Source: Mesorhizobium sp. B2-7-2
GTDB taxonomy: Bacteria; Pseudomonadota; Alphaproteobacteria; Rhizobiales; Rhizobiaceae
Assembly: GCF_006440775.1 (NCBI RefSeq)
Contig: NZ_VFTZ01000001.1
Coordinates: forward strand, 248,001-312,000
DNA: 64,000 bases
Reading direction: 5' to 3'
A model generated the notes under the pieces. It ran no database searches. It was not told where the DNA came from and saw only the letters and a program-made list of their open reading frames with translations. A program made the position numbers and the translations under genes. Shown one piece after another: positions 47,543 through 55,450 of the stretch (its first letter is position 1; every line of letters starts with the position of its first letter).

Positions 47543-47991
47543 TGCAAGGCTTTCAAATATCGCGCGATCGTCTGGATTTCGGTTTGCGGCAGCATGTCGA
47601 ACGCCGGCATTTTCACGCCTGGCTTGAACAGATCAGGGCGAGCGACGAAACGTGCAAAGGCTTCCTCGGTGTTCGGCAGGACCCCGGCGCCAATCGCTGA
47701 TCGCGATCCGACATGGGAGAGGTCCGGGCCAATCGTCCCGCAAGCCTCGGTGCCTCTTATGGTATGGCATGCACCACAACCGTTGCTCAGGAACAGCGAC
47801 AGCCCGCTGCCCGGCGAGTCTTGGGGTGCGGTTGGGTTCGAGGATTGCGGCGTATCCGGAATCATGGGCTCGATCAGAGGTTCGACGACCTTCGCTTGTC
47901 GATGCCCGGGTTCCTCGGCTGCGACCCAGCTGCTGCCATGGGCAAGGAACCAAAATGCGCAGCCTACCAGGAGGCCGGCGTTTGCTGACAT
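47539..47991 (-). CDS. Periplasmic mono-haem cytochrome c
   Basis: A 150-residue secreted cytochrome c. A signal peptide covers about the first 25 residues (LLVGCAFWFLAHGSSWVAA). The haem site is GCGACHTIRGT (CGACH at 72-76), GPDLSHVGSRSAIGAG follows, and the distal Met is probably in KPGVKMPAFDML. It is the first gene of the unit that runs towards the oxidase genes and overlaps the tri-haem gene by four bases. It may be the direct electron donor to CtaC. Confidence 0.87.
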   Translation of the reverse strand: MSANAGLLVGCAFWFLAHGSSWVAAEEPGHRQAKVVEPLIEPMIPDTPQSSNPTAPQDSPGSGLSLFLSNGCGACHTIRGTEACGTIGPDLSHVGSRSAIGAGVLPNTEEAFARFVARPDLFKPGVKMPAFDMLPQTEIQTIARYLKALQ

Positions 47992-48252
47992 GACAATCGC
48001 TCCCGCGCTTTAACTTTGCAGGAGGGGCGAGGTTCCATTCCCGCAGGCGGTCTTTTTGGTGGCCAACCGCTAGCGAAGGTGGTGGTTCAGCCTGAAGACC
48101 TTTTCCAGTCGAACACGTCGAAACCGATCACAGTTATTCGTCGAGAATCCTTCTAAGGACCCGCGCAAGTTGCGCAAAAGACTGCTGCCACAGATTATCG
48201 AGAAGGCACCGATTGCTGCCGGGGCCTCCACCGGGTGCCGCAGAGCGCGATC

Positions 48253-48498
48253 CTACTTGGAACTTCGGTTCTTGTTATGGGCACTTTCTTGATTTTTACC
48301 GCGAAGGATATTGCGATCGTCTGGATCGACCAGGTCAGGCGTATCGCCCCTGAGGCTCGACCCCTTCCGCCTTGCCTCGCGCTCCGCCGCCGACCGCTTC
48401 AGCTCCGCTTTGGCCTCGAATTCCTTGGGCGCGTTTTTCGTATTCTCATGCTTCTCGATGACACGTATCTGCTGATCGTGGGTGGTGCGTCCAGTCAT
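48253..48498 (-). CDS. Small hydrophilic hypothetical protein (rhizobial type)
   Basis: An 81-residue highly charged protein: MTGRTTHDQQIRVIEKHEN, then FEAKAELKRSAAEREARRKG and DPDDRNILRGKNQESAHNK. AGGAG lies about eight bases before ATG 48498; the open frame continues to 48573, but without a ribosome-binding site. I recall near-identical layouts from Mesorhizobium genomes, function unknown. Its low hydrophobicity suggests disorder. Confidence 0.6.
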   Translation of the reverse strand: MTGRTTHDQQIRVIEKHENTKNAPKEFEAKAELKRSAAEREARRKGSSLRGDTPDLVDPDDRNILRGKNQESAHNKNRSSK

Positions 48499-48621
48499 TG
48501 CTCGCTCCTGCCTTTTTGACGGTAACGGCAGTTGGACTCGATCGTTCCGCATACGAGGAGTTTCCTTGGGCAAAAACGCAATATGGCAAGAGTAGCGGCC
48601 TTGCCGTCGGCAAGTCCGGGC

Positions 48622-49053
48622 TCATCTGGACAGACGGCGCGCCCGCGGTCGGTGCAAAGCGTCTCGGACAACATCGGAAGACCGCCGCCTCAAACTGTCG
48701 CGCTGATGGAGGGGAGCGGGATTTGTTCGAGAATTGCCAATATCTTCGAATCCCGAGAGCTCGTCATCCGAGCAGAGCAGCCGCGGGTGCGCCGGATCGG
48801 TAATGTCGAGCTTGTCCCAAGGTATGCGATAGAGGCCCGACCTGCGACGCAGCCTGAAGAAATCGAGCAATGCGGTGCCGACCGTCGACGCGGACAGACG
48901 TTCGAACGCCGCGAAGATGCCGATATGGAATTCGATGACGACGAGATCGTCACGATCCTGCTCGGCGATGATCTCCTCGATGTAGCCGATGCTCTTGCCG
49001 CTTTCTGAGCACACGCGCCGGCCGGCCAGATGCTCGAGGTTCACATTCGCCAT
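48622..49053 (-). CDS. Small PRC-barrel-like protein
   Basis: A 143-residue protein. Residues 1-100 look like a PRC-barrel or related small beta domain: LEHLAGRRVCSESGKSIGYI, IIAEQDRDDLVVIEFHIG, YRIPWDKLDITDPAHPRLL. The last 40 residues are arginine-rich and low in complexity. It starts three bases after the gene at 49056 ends and is the final gene of the four-gene operon from 51063. PRC barrels are small adaptor or sensor domains; here they probably serve the transporter encoded upstream. Confidence 0.6.
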   Translation of the reverse strand: MANVNLEHLAGRRVCSESGKSIGYIEEIIAEQDRDDLVVIEFHIGIFAAFERLSASTVGTALLDFFRLRRRSGLYRIPWDKLDITDPAHPRLLCSDDELSGFEDIGNSRTNPAPLHQRDSLRRRSSDVVRDALHRPRARRLSR

Positions 49054-49055
49054 CG

Positions 49056-49418
49056 TCAGGCTCCCGGGATCCGGCCGACGACGTGATCGCGCAACCAGTG
49101 CTGCCAGGCAAAGATCTTCGTCCTGCGAACGTCGATATCGAATTCGATGTCGACGCCGATGTCGCGCACCTTGTTCCATGCGATCCGATGCGGCCTTGCC
49201 TGGCGCTTGCCGCCAAGCTTTGCCGCGAGGCGCGCCGTCCACCGCCCAAGCCGTGCGCCAAGCCTGCGCGCCAATGCGATCGAGCCAAGTTCGACGGCAA
49301 CGAGCCTGGGCGGCTTGCCTTGCCTCAGCTCGGCGACTAGACCGTCAACCTTGCCGATCTTGACCTGCTCGCGATCGACGACCTGCTTGTCCAGTATATC
49401 GCGCAGCAGCTGCATCAT
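49056..49418 (-). CDS. Small PRC-barrel-like protein
   Basis: A 120-residue protein with LLRDILDKQVVDREQVKIG KVDGLVAEL-type sequence at the N-terminus, the classic opening of PRC-barrel domains (a short helix, then G-K-V-D), followed by PRLVAVELGSIALARRLG and a C-terminal part with IAWNKVRDIGVDIEFD. It overlaps the Nramp-like gene by four bases (ATGA). In other bacteria such domains accompany MgtE-type magnesium channels; here one accompanies an Nramp-like carrier. Confidence 0.6.
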   Translation of the reverse strand: MMQLLRDILDKQVVDREQVKIGKVDGLVAELRQGKPPRLVAVELGSIALARRLGARLGRWTARLAAKLGGKRQARPHRIAWNKVRDIGVDIEFDIDVRRTKIFAWQHWLRDHVVGRIPGA

Positions 49419-50635
49419 GTGCCTCCGAATATCTGCAGCGGAATGGTCACCACCGCCAGCACGAAGCCGAGCGCGATGACGAAGATCACGGCCGCGTTCG
49501 AAATGACACCATTGCGATGCTTGCCGACATAGCGGTCGTCGTTCAGCAGGAAAAGGAACGGAACGACCGTCAGCGGCAGGCTGGCCGCGGTCAGCGCCAT
49601 CGAGAAGATGGTGAGCTTCAACGGGTCCAGACCGAACGCTATCGGGACGGCGGCGAGGAAGAGCGTCAATGTGTAGACGAGGCTGAATCCGGGATCATCG
49701 CGCGGCTTCAGATCCTCACCCCATGTCCAGCCGAATCCCTGCGCGACGAGATAGGCCTGCTGCAAACCCACTTCGAGAGCGGCTCCGAAACAGGCAATGC
49801 CTAGCGAAGCAACGAAAAGGACGAAGCCCCAGAAGCCGAAGATCGGGATCAGCATCAGCGGAAGCTGGTTATAGTCATCCACCTGGTTCACGCCATGGGC
49901 GCCGAGCACGAGCGCGGCCACAATCAGCACGGCGACCGAGATCGTCCCTCCGAAGCCCATACCAAGGCCGGCAATCGCCCGATTGGCGCCGAGGTAACTC
50001 TTGTCCCATTGGTCCTCGATCGCGCCCGACGAATAGAACATGAAAAGATAAGGCGAGATCGATGCGCCGAGAATGCTGACGGCCATGAACCAGTATTTTG
50101 CTGTGTCCTGCTGCGGCAGGCTGGGCACGGCCCCGACCGCCACCTCTTTCCAGTCGGGGCGGAGCATCACGGCTGCGACGACGAAGCAGAGCGTGACCAG
50201 GCCAAGCATCGATACCCCTTTCTCGATGAGCCCAAACGTGCCTTTCCACAGCAGCAGCCAGGCAAGGAAAGCCACCGGCAACGCGCACCATTGAAAGCTG
50301 ATTCCGGTGGCAAGCTCGGCGGCAATGGCAACGCCGCCTATCTCGGCGGAAAGCACCAGGAAGTTGACCAACAAGACCGCAAGCAGCGGCCAAATGAAAG
50401 CATGAAAGCCGAAACGTTCGCGAATACCGTCGACAATGGTGTGATGGCTCACGGCGGCGAACCGGCCAGCCATCTCGACCAGGAAGGCTATGCAGACGGT
50501 GCCAAGTACAATGGCCCAGATGAGCTGGTAGTCGAACAATGCACCGGCCTGCGCCGCCGTCGCCATCGAGCCGACCTCCAGGAAGCCGCCGACGCTGGTC
50601 ACGACACCGAGTGAAATTTCGAGCAGCTTCTTCAT
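49415..50635 (-). CDS. Nramp-like transporter with atypical metal-site motifs
   Basis: A 406-residue polytopic protein with about eleven helices, matching the Nramp/NRMT family. In helix 1, where Nramps have the metal-binding D-P-G-N (or D-P-S in NRMTs), this protein reads FLEVGSMATAAQAG, with Glu20-Val-Gly-Ser. In helix 6, the usual M-P-H is ISPYLFMF (Ser194-Pro-Tyr). So both discontinuous-helix motifs are changed, although the AAQAG end of helix 1 is kept. It overlaps the lipoprotein gene upstream and the PRC-like gene downstream by four bases each. Transport of a different ion, or a non-classical role, is likely. Confidence 0.75.
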   Translation of the reverse strand: MKKLLEISLGVVTSVGGFLEVGSMATAAQAGALFDYQLIWAIVLGTVCIAFLVEMAGRFAAVSHHTIVDGIRERFGFHAFIWPLLAVLLVNFLVLSAEIGGVAIAAELATGISFQWCALPVAFLAWLLLWKGTFGLIEKGVSMLGLVTLCFVVAAVMLRPDWKEVAVGAVPSLPQQDTAKYWFMAVSILGASISPYLFMFYSSGAIEDQWDKSYLGANRAIAGLGMGFGGTISVAVLIVAALVLGAHGVNQVDDYNQLPLMLIPIFGFWGFVLFVASLGIACFGAALEVGLQQAYLVAQGFGWTWGEDLKPRDDPGFSLVYTLTLFLAAVPIAFGLDPLKLTIFSMALTAASLPLTVVPFLFLLNDDRYVGKHRNGVISNAAVIFVIALGFVLAVVTIPLQIFGGT

Positions 50636-51063
50636 TGCTGCTGCGCAAAATATTGGCGATAGGCTGCGGTGAGATCCGCTTGCGCGGCGCGAAGATCCTG
50701 CCGCGCCTGTCTGGCCTGGATCTGCTGTTCAGCCTTAACGGCGCGCTCGGCCGCGGCTGCTGCGATCGTCAGCCGGCCGACCGCCGACTTCAGCGCGTCC
50801 CGCCTTGCGATATCGGATGAGGGGGCCGATTGAACTTGCCGGTCGGCGTCACCAAGCGTGCCGGCAAAGGATTGTAGGGCCGCAGATGCATAGTGCGGCG
50901 GTGCGGCGCCGGAAAGCCAGGCATCGGTCACCAATACCGCCGCCTCAGCCGTCGAGGCGGCAAGCTTCGATTGCTGTTCGACGGTTTCAGATGAGGAGCA
51001 GGAGGCAAGCGCCAGTGCAAGCACCTGCAGTAAAAGCAGACTCCGCCAGGCAATGCTGCTCAA
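50632..51063 (-). CDS. Small lipoprotein of unknown function
   Basis: A 143-residue predicted lipoprotein with a clear signal peptide (RSLLLLQVLALALASC; lipobox LASC). The mature part is alanine-rich and probably helical, with VKAEQQIQARQARQDLRAAQ as a coiled-coil-like stretch near the C-terminus. It is the first gene of the operon and overlaps the Nramp-like gene (ATGA). I do not recognise a family. Confidence 0.7.
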   Translation of the reverse strand: MSSIAWRSLLLLQVLALALASCSSSETVEQQSKLAASTAEAAVLVTDAWLSGAAPPHYASAALQSFAGTLGDADRQVQSAPSSDIARRDALKSAVGRLTIAAAAAERAVKAEQQIQARQARQDLRAAQADLTAAYRQYFAQQQ

Positions 51064-51796
51064 TTGCTTCCTCTCGCTACTTTTTCAAACATGAAGATAA
51101 GGCAGCGTCGATCGGAAGGTTCCACTCACTTGGACGGCAGAGTCCGTTGGCGCAGTTCCGGCAACTCGTCTACTGATGAGTTGCTCAACTTCGCTTCGAA
51201 AGCGGTAGTCATCGACCTGCCAGCTCGAGCGCTGGCGAAGACCTTTTCTCATGCAGCGAGACGGCTTGAGGACACGATGGGGTGGCTCGACTTTGACAGT
51301 GCGACCCAACAGAAGAATGTATGGGTCCTCAATAGGCCCAAAACGTTTTGAGCCAACGGCAGTTTTCGTCAATGAAATCAAAGGTTATGGTGAGCCCGGA
51401 GGGCATGGTTGTGGCACTGATTTCATTGCGTTTTTCGAGGGCCAAAATCACGAAGCTTCCCCTATCGTTCCGTATGCTTCCGCGAGCAACCAGCGAGCTA
51501 CTTACCGAAAGTCTCTATCGCCTCGGCCTCAAGAGTTGGCCCATAGGTTCAAATCACGGACTAGCAATGTCTATCAGTTTTGCCCGCATAGCTCGGAGAT
51601 GACCCTCGCCTCGCTTGCTGACTACAGCTTCCAAATGGGCAGCGTCATGCTAGCACTTGTCAATTTTTTTGACCGTCGCCGATAGGAAAAGACTGCTTCC
51701 TCAATAGTGGGTTTTGGGATGTAACGGTCTCCCGCGATCACTTCAAACCCTATCGTACGCAATGTTTATAGCGGCCGCCTAAATGCAGTGGGTTCT
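51064..51796. other. Gene-free region upstream of the lipoprotein operon
   Basis: About 730 bases. It presumably includes the promoter of the lipoprotein/Nramp-like operon at its left end. Short open frames at 51251-51685 (+) and 51085-51381 (-) have no family resemblance. Composition is more AT-rich than the flanks, especially 51340-51700, as is usual near insertion sites. Confidence 0.4.
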
Positions 51797-51907
51797 TCAG
51801 TGTAGCGTCCGCCAAAGCTCCGCTTCGTCGCGCGTCCCGTCATCGAAAACTTGGAAGAGTTCCATAGCCAGATATTCGCGCTGATCACGGTCTCTCTTGG
51901 CTAGACT
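51797..51907 (-). pseudogene. C-terminal part of a small gene split by the IS66 element
   Basis: On the minus strand the flank reads LAKRDRDQREYLAMELFQVF then, after a one-base frame change, RDEAELWRTLH and a stop at 51797-51799. Joined across the insertion with the right flank (54390-54441, MLQRVFDRLCDER), it resembles a short rhizobial protein beginning MLQxVFDxL. At least two frameshifts are needed, so the gene had probably decayed as well as being interrupted. Confidence 0.4.
51900..51907. repeat. Left copy of the IS66 target-site duplication
   Basis: GCTAGACT directly precedes the element; the identical eight bases follow its right end at 54390-54397. Eight bases is the target duplication length of IS66-family elements. 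Confidence 0.9.
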
Positions 51908-51954
51908 GTAAGCGCTGTTCCGGCGGCACCTTTCGGAGGTCGGCCTGAGCGAGG

Positions 51955-52421
51955 ATGTTGGAGCTTTCAGGGCTTCGACACATGACGATTTCAGAGCTTA
52001 CGCTTAAATCCAGCGATCCCGAGCCGGCGCGCCGGTTCGAGGTGTTCTCCGGTTCCGGTCGTCGGCGGGAATGGCTGCCGGAGGAGAAGGCGCGGATCGT
52101 GGCGGAAAGCTACGATGCCGGCGAGACTGTGAGTGCGGTGGCCCGGCGATATGCATTGTCCCCGCAGCAGCTGTTTGCCTGGCGTTGCGCCGCTCGTGCG
52201 CCGTTGGCGGAAACGCTGGCACCGGAACCGTTGTGCCGGCAGTGGTGGCGGCGCCGGAGTCGGAACCGACGGGGAAACGGCAGCCACAACGCAAACGGAA
52301 CCCCGCCCGCGATGCCGGCATGATCGAACTGGAGATCGACGGCGTCACCATGCGGGTCGGCCGTGGCGCTGACGCCAGGACTGTTGCGGCGGTGATCCGC
52401 GCGTTGAAGGCTACGTCGTGA
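51955..52421 (+). pseudogene. tnpA: IS66 TnpA (Orf1), frameshifted
   Basis: The first frame gives the helix-turn-helix part of IS66 TnpA (REWLPEEKARIVAESYDAG, VARRYALSPQQLFAWR). Near 52232 the frame changes and continues as VVPAVVAAPESEPTG and MIELEIDGVTMRVGRGAD, ending ALKATS at 52421. One base seems missing in a TTnGTG context. The joined product would have the normal length of about 155 residues. The stop overlaps the tnpB start (GTGA). If the break is real, transposition is probably impaired. Confidence 0.82.
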
Positions 52422-52774
52422 TCGGGCCGACGGGTGCGGTCAAGGTCATGGTGGCGACGAAGCCGGTGGACTTCCGTAAGGGTGCTGAGGGCTTGGCCGC
52501 GCTGGTGCGCGAGACGATGGGCGCCGATCCGTTCAGCGGCGCGGTCTATGTCTTCCGCGCCAAGCGCACCGACCGGATCAAGCTGATCTTCTGGGACGGC
52601 ACCGGCGTCTGCCTTTATGCCAAGCGTCTGGAGGATGGCGAGTTCCGTTGGCCGAAAGTGCATGACGGCGTGATGAGGTTGACGGCTGCACAGCTCTCGG
52701 CGCTGCTCGAAGGGCTCGATTGGCGGCGCGTCCACGAAGCGCGCCGGACCCGCATTCCAGCCCAGGCGGGCTGA
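52418..52774 (+). CDS. tnpB: IS66 TnpB (Orf2)
   Basis: A 118-residue accessory protein of IS66 elements. It begins with GTG and reads VKVMVATKPVDFRKGAEGL, then FRAKRTDRIKLIFWDGTGVCL and LEDGEFRWP, all family signatures. Its role is to support TnpC transposition. It overlaps tnpA by four bases and ends 69 bases before tnpC. Confidence 0.93.
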   Translation: MIGPTGAVKVMVATKPVDFRKGAEGLAALVRETMGADPFSGAVYVFRAKRTDRIKLIFWDGTGVCLYAKRLEDGEFRWPKVHDGVMRLTAAQLSALLEGLDWRRVHEARRTRIPAQAG

Positions 52775-52843
52775 CCCGCGACGAAGTGAATCAGCATCGA
52801 TTCCGCTGTCGCGAGCCGTTGGCGAATATGGTCTGATCGGCTC

Positions 52844-54376
52844 ATGGCGATGACGGCTTACCAGCTTCCCGATGATCCGGATGTGCTGAAGGCGATGGTC
52901 CTGGCGCGCGACGTCGAGAATGCCCGGCTGATCCAGATCATCAAGGAATTGCAGCGCCATCGCTTCGGCCGTCGCGCAGAGACGCTCCCCGAGGATCAGC
53001 TGCTGCTGGGGCTCGAAGAGGCCGAGCAGATCGAGGCGGCCGGCGAGGAAGAGAACGAGCAGGCTGCTGCCACGGAACGTCTGGCAAGGACTACCAAGCG
53101 TCGGGCCAACCGTGGCTCGCTGCCGGCACACCTTCCTCGCGTGGAGAAGGTCGTCGACATCGAGGACCATGCCCGCCAGTGCTGCCGCAGTGGCCTGCAT
53201 CGGATAGGCGAAGACGCGAGCGAGCGGCTCGATATCGTGCCGGCGCAGCTGCGTGTGATCGTGGTGCGTCGGCCCAAATATGCCTGTCGCGCTTGTGAGG
53301 ACGTTGTCGTTCAGGCTCCGGCGCCCGCCCGGCTGATCGAAGGCGGGCTGCCGACCGAGGCGACGGTCGCCCAGGTGCTGGTCTCCAAACATGCCGATCA
53401 TCTGCCGCTCTATCGTCAGGCGCAGATCTACGCTCGGCAGGGCATCAATCTCGATCGCTCGACGCTCGCCGACTGGGTCGGCCGTGCCGCCTGGCATCTG
53501 CGTCCGGTGCACGAGCGGCTGCTTGGAAAGCTGAGGTCCTCACCAAAACTCTTCGCCGATGAGACGACAGCGCCGGTGCTCGACCCCGGCCGCGGCAAGA
53601 CGAAGACGGGGCAACTTTGGGCCTATGCCCGCGATGACCGACCGTGGGAGGGGAGCGACCCGCCAAGCGTGGCCTATGTCTATGCGCCGGACCGGAAGGC
53701 CGAGCGTCCGATCGCGCATCTCGCAGGCTTCACCGGAATCCTTCATGTCGACGGCTATGGTGGCTATCGCGCGCTGGCCGAAAAGAGCGGCGTGACGCTC
53801 GCCTTTTGCTGGGCCCATGTCCGTCGGCGCTTTTATGAACTGGCAGCTGCCGGTCCCGCGCCGATCGCCAGCGAGGCGCTAAGACGGATCGCCGAGCTCT
53901 ACAAGATCGAAGACGCCATCCGCGGCCTATCGGCCGACAAGCGCCGTGCGATGCGTCAGGAGAGGAGCGCTTCACTTATTGCCGACCTCGAACCTTGGTT
54001 GCGCGAAAAGCTCGGCTTGATCAGTCAGAAGACAAAGCTCGCCGAGGCGATCCGCTACACGCTCTCGCGCTGGGAAGGCCTCTCGCGCTTCCTCGACGAC
54101 GGACGCATCGAGATCGAGAGCAACACGGTCGAACGTTCAATCCGTCCGATCGCGCTTAACCGCAAGAACGCGCTCTTCGCCGGCTCGGATGGCGGCGCCG
54201 AGCATTGGGCCGTCATCGCCTCCCTGATCGAAATCTGCAAGCTCAACGGCGTCGAGCCCCTCGGCTACCTCGCCGACATCCTCACCAGAATCGTCAACGA
54301 CCACCCAAACAGCCAGATCGACGATCTCCTGCCCTGGGCTTACATCCGCGCCTCTGAACTCAGGGCCGTGGCCTGA
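52844..54376 (+). CDS. tnpC: IS66 TnpC transposase (DDE)
   Basis: A 510-residue transposase. It has an N-terminal leucine-rich segment (LIQIIKELQRHRFGRRAE), a zinc-finger-like region with Cys residues around 127 and 150, and the DDE catalytic core: first Asp in LFADETTAPV, second in ILHVDGYGGYRAL, Glu in IEIESNTVERSIRP. The C-terminal helper segment (LIEICKLNGVEPLGYLADIL) is complete. It is full length with no visible damage. The stop lies 13 bases before the right end of the element. Confidence 0.94.
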   Translation: MAMTAYQLPDDPDVLKAMVLARDVENARLIQIIKELQRHRFGRRAETLPEDQLLLGLEEAEQIEAAGEEENEQAAATERLARTTKRRANRGSLPAHLPRVEKVVDIEDHARQCCRSGLHRIGEDASERLDIVPAQLRVIVVRRPKYACRACEDVVVQAPAPARLIEGGLPTEATVAQVLVSKHADHLPLYRQAQIYARQGINLDRSTLADWVGRAAWHLRPVHERLLGKLRSSPKLFADETTAPVLDPGRGKTKTGQLWAYARDDRPWEGSDPPSVAYVYAPDRKAERPIAHLAGFTGILHVDGYGGYRALAEKSGVTLAFCWAHVRRRFYELAAAGPAPIASEALRRIAELYKIEDAIRGLSADKRRAMRQERSASLIADLEPWLREKLGLISQKTKLAEAIRYTLSRWEGLSRFLDDGRIEIESNTVERSIRPIALNRKNALFAGSDGGAEHWAVIASLIEICKLNGVEPLGYLADILTRIVNDHPNSQIDDLLPWAYIRASELRAVA

Positions 54377-54389
54377 GAACATTGCTTAC

Positions 54390-54441
54390 GCTAGACTAGG
54401 CAACGCTCGTCGCACAAGCGGTCAAATACCCGCTGGAGCAT
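54390..54441 (-). pseudogene. N-terminal part of the small gene split by IS66; includes right target duplication
   Basis: On the minus strand ATG 54441 opens MLQRVFDRLCDERCLV, after AGGTGAG about eight bases upstream, and meets a TAG within the duplicated target GCTAGACT (54390-54397). The remaining C-terminal coding lies beyond the element at 51797-51907. Confidence 0.4.
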
Positions 54442-54580
54442 GTCCAGCTCACCTGGCCAGTAGACACTACTGTAACGCGACAACGACATCCCCGGCGCCC
54501 TCGGCGCGGCTTGCGCCATTATCTGACACGACGGGCGCGGGCGCGACAGGCTTTCCTTATCAGAGCATGGAGTTTGTGCT

Positions 54581-54778
54581 ATGATTCGGCCGATGGGGAA
54601 GAAGGCAAAGCTTAGGCCGCATGTCGTTGAAGCGCCGGTAGAAGGCGAACTGGCGGCAGAAGCAACCTACTATGCCCGCAAGTGCGGCATCACCATAGAC
54701 GAAGCCGCGAAGATCATTCGTGAGGCGAATGGGCCTAAGCTGTCGATAGTCCGCAAGGATGATGCGAAGGCTAAATAG
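54581..54778 (+). CDS. Small hypothetical protein, DUF3606-like
   Basis: A 65-residue basic protein. The part YYARKCGITIDEAAKIIREANG resembles the helix-turn-helix-like DUF3606 proteins of rhizobia (YYAKKxGIS...A...I). GGAG lies nine bases before ATG 54581; ATG 54593 is also in frame. It stands alone between the IS66 element and the IS21 remnant. Confidence 0.6.
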   Translation: MIRPMGKKAKLRPHVVEAPVEGELAAEATYYARKCGITIDEAAKIIREANGPKLSIVRKDDAKAK

Positions 54779-54832
54779 GCTCGCTCATTTCAAACTGAAC
54801 CGCAACCCGTCGCCTCAGAGCCTATGACGGAA

Positions 54833-55195
54833 TCATGACGCGTGGTGCACCTCCGGAGCTTGGCGCAGCGCATCGTAGCGCTCGACACTAGCCACCGGCT
54901 CCTTGGCCAGACTCATCCTGTGCGGTGCATCCACAAGTGGTGCCGCGAGTACCGTCGACCCCTATGCAGGTGATTGAAGGATGTGGACCTTGGTCGGCCC
55001 CCCGGGCCCGCAAGGCCATCCCGCCTTCCAGCATGGCCTGTTGTCATGTGCACGCCAAGGGCCAGGATCTCGACCATCTCCCGGTCGCCGAGCAGATGCT
55101 GCTGCAGCCAATTGAAGGCTTCGGGCACCTCGGCAAAGGGCTTCAGGGAAAAGCGCTGGTCAAATCGATGTTGACCATATCAGCGCCAGTTGGCC
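54833..55195 (-). pseudogene. IS21-family IstA transposase C-terminal remnant
   Basis: On the minus strand the segment reads FAEVPEAFNWLQQHLLGDRE then MVEILALGVHM, later ITCIG/NHLHRG, and finally MSLAKEPVASVERYDALR and QAPEVHHAS with a stop at 54833-54835. These are the last 110 residues of IstA proteins, where GDREMVEIL and ExVAxVERYDALR are typical. Several frame changes occur and the catalytic domain and istB are absent. Confidence 0.65.
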
Positions 55196-55204
55196 AGCAC
55201 CTCT

Positions 55205-55450
55205 TTACCTCGGCGGCAAGCTGAGTCGCGCTGATCGAAGCTGCGTTTGTTTGCGGAGCGTAGGAACGCTGATCGACGCAAGTTTGCCTCGTTTATCCAA
55301 ATTCGCCTTGAAACTTGCTTTGAGGCGCAGGTCAACTGACGAGGCGGGGAACCTCACGCACTTCAGAAGTCTGTCTCGTAGGTCGGACCGGTCATCCGCT
55401 CCAGCAGGAATGACGGATATGAGCAGCAAAAAGACGCCGAGTAGTTTCAT
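55205..55450 (-). CDS. Small secreted protein, possibly truncated
   Basis: An 81-residue product. MKLLGVFLLLISVIPAGADD is a clear signal peptide (cleavage near AGA-DD), followed by SDLRDRLLKCVRFPASSVD and LRLKASFKANLDKRGKLAS, which recalls the C-terminal domain of TonB-like periplasmic proteins. GGGAGG lies about nine bases before ATG 55450. The C-terminal 20 residues (TLRKQTQLRSARLSLPPR) look foreign and run towards the IS21 remnant, so the original end may have been lost. Confidence 0.5.
   Translation of the reverse strand: MKLLGVFLLLISVIPAGADDRSDLRDRLLKCVRFPASSVDLRLKASFKANLDKRGKLASISVPTLRKQTQLRSARLSLPPR

Larger units (their letters stand above)
51908..54389 (+). mobile_element. IS66-family insertion sequence
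   Basis: A 2482-base element with three genes in the IS66 order tnpA-tnpB-tnpC. The left end begins GTAAGCGCTGTTC and the right end, read inward, begins GTAAGCAATGTTC, matching at 11 of 13 positions as terminal inverted repeats. The flanking GCTAGACT is repeated exactly on both sides. The intact duplication implies insertion without later rearrangement, and probably recent. The only visible defect is a one-base frameshift in tnpA. Confidence 0.93.

Noticed and set aside
51251..51685. 144-codon plus-strand frame upstream of IS66
   Set aside because: Composition looks random (many Ser, Arg, Pro), with no start signal and no recognisable domain.
52004..53512. 502-codon minus-strand frame inside the IS66 element
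   Set aside because: It is antisense to tnpA, tnpB and tnpC, which have full family signatures, and shows no domain of its own.
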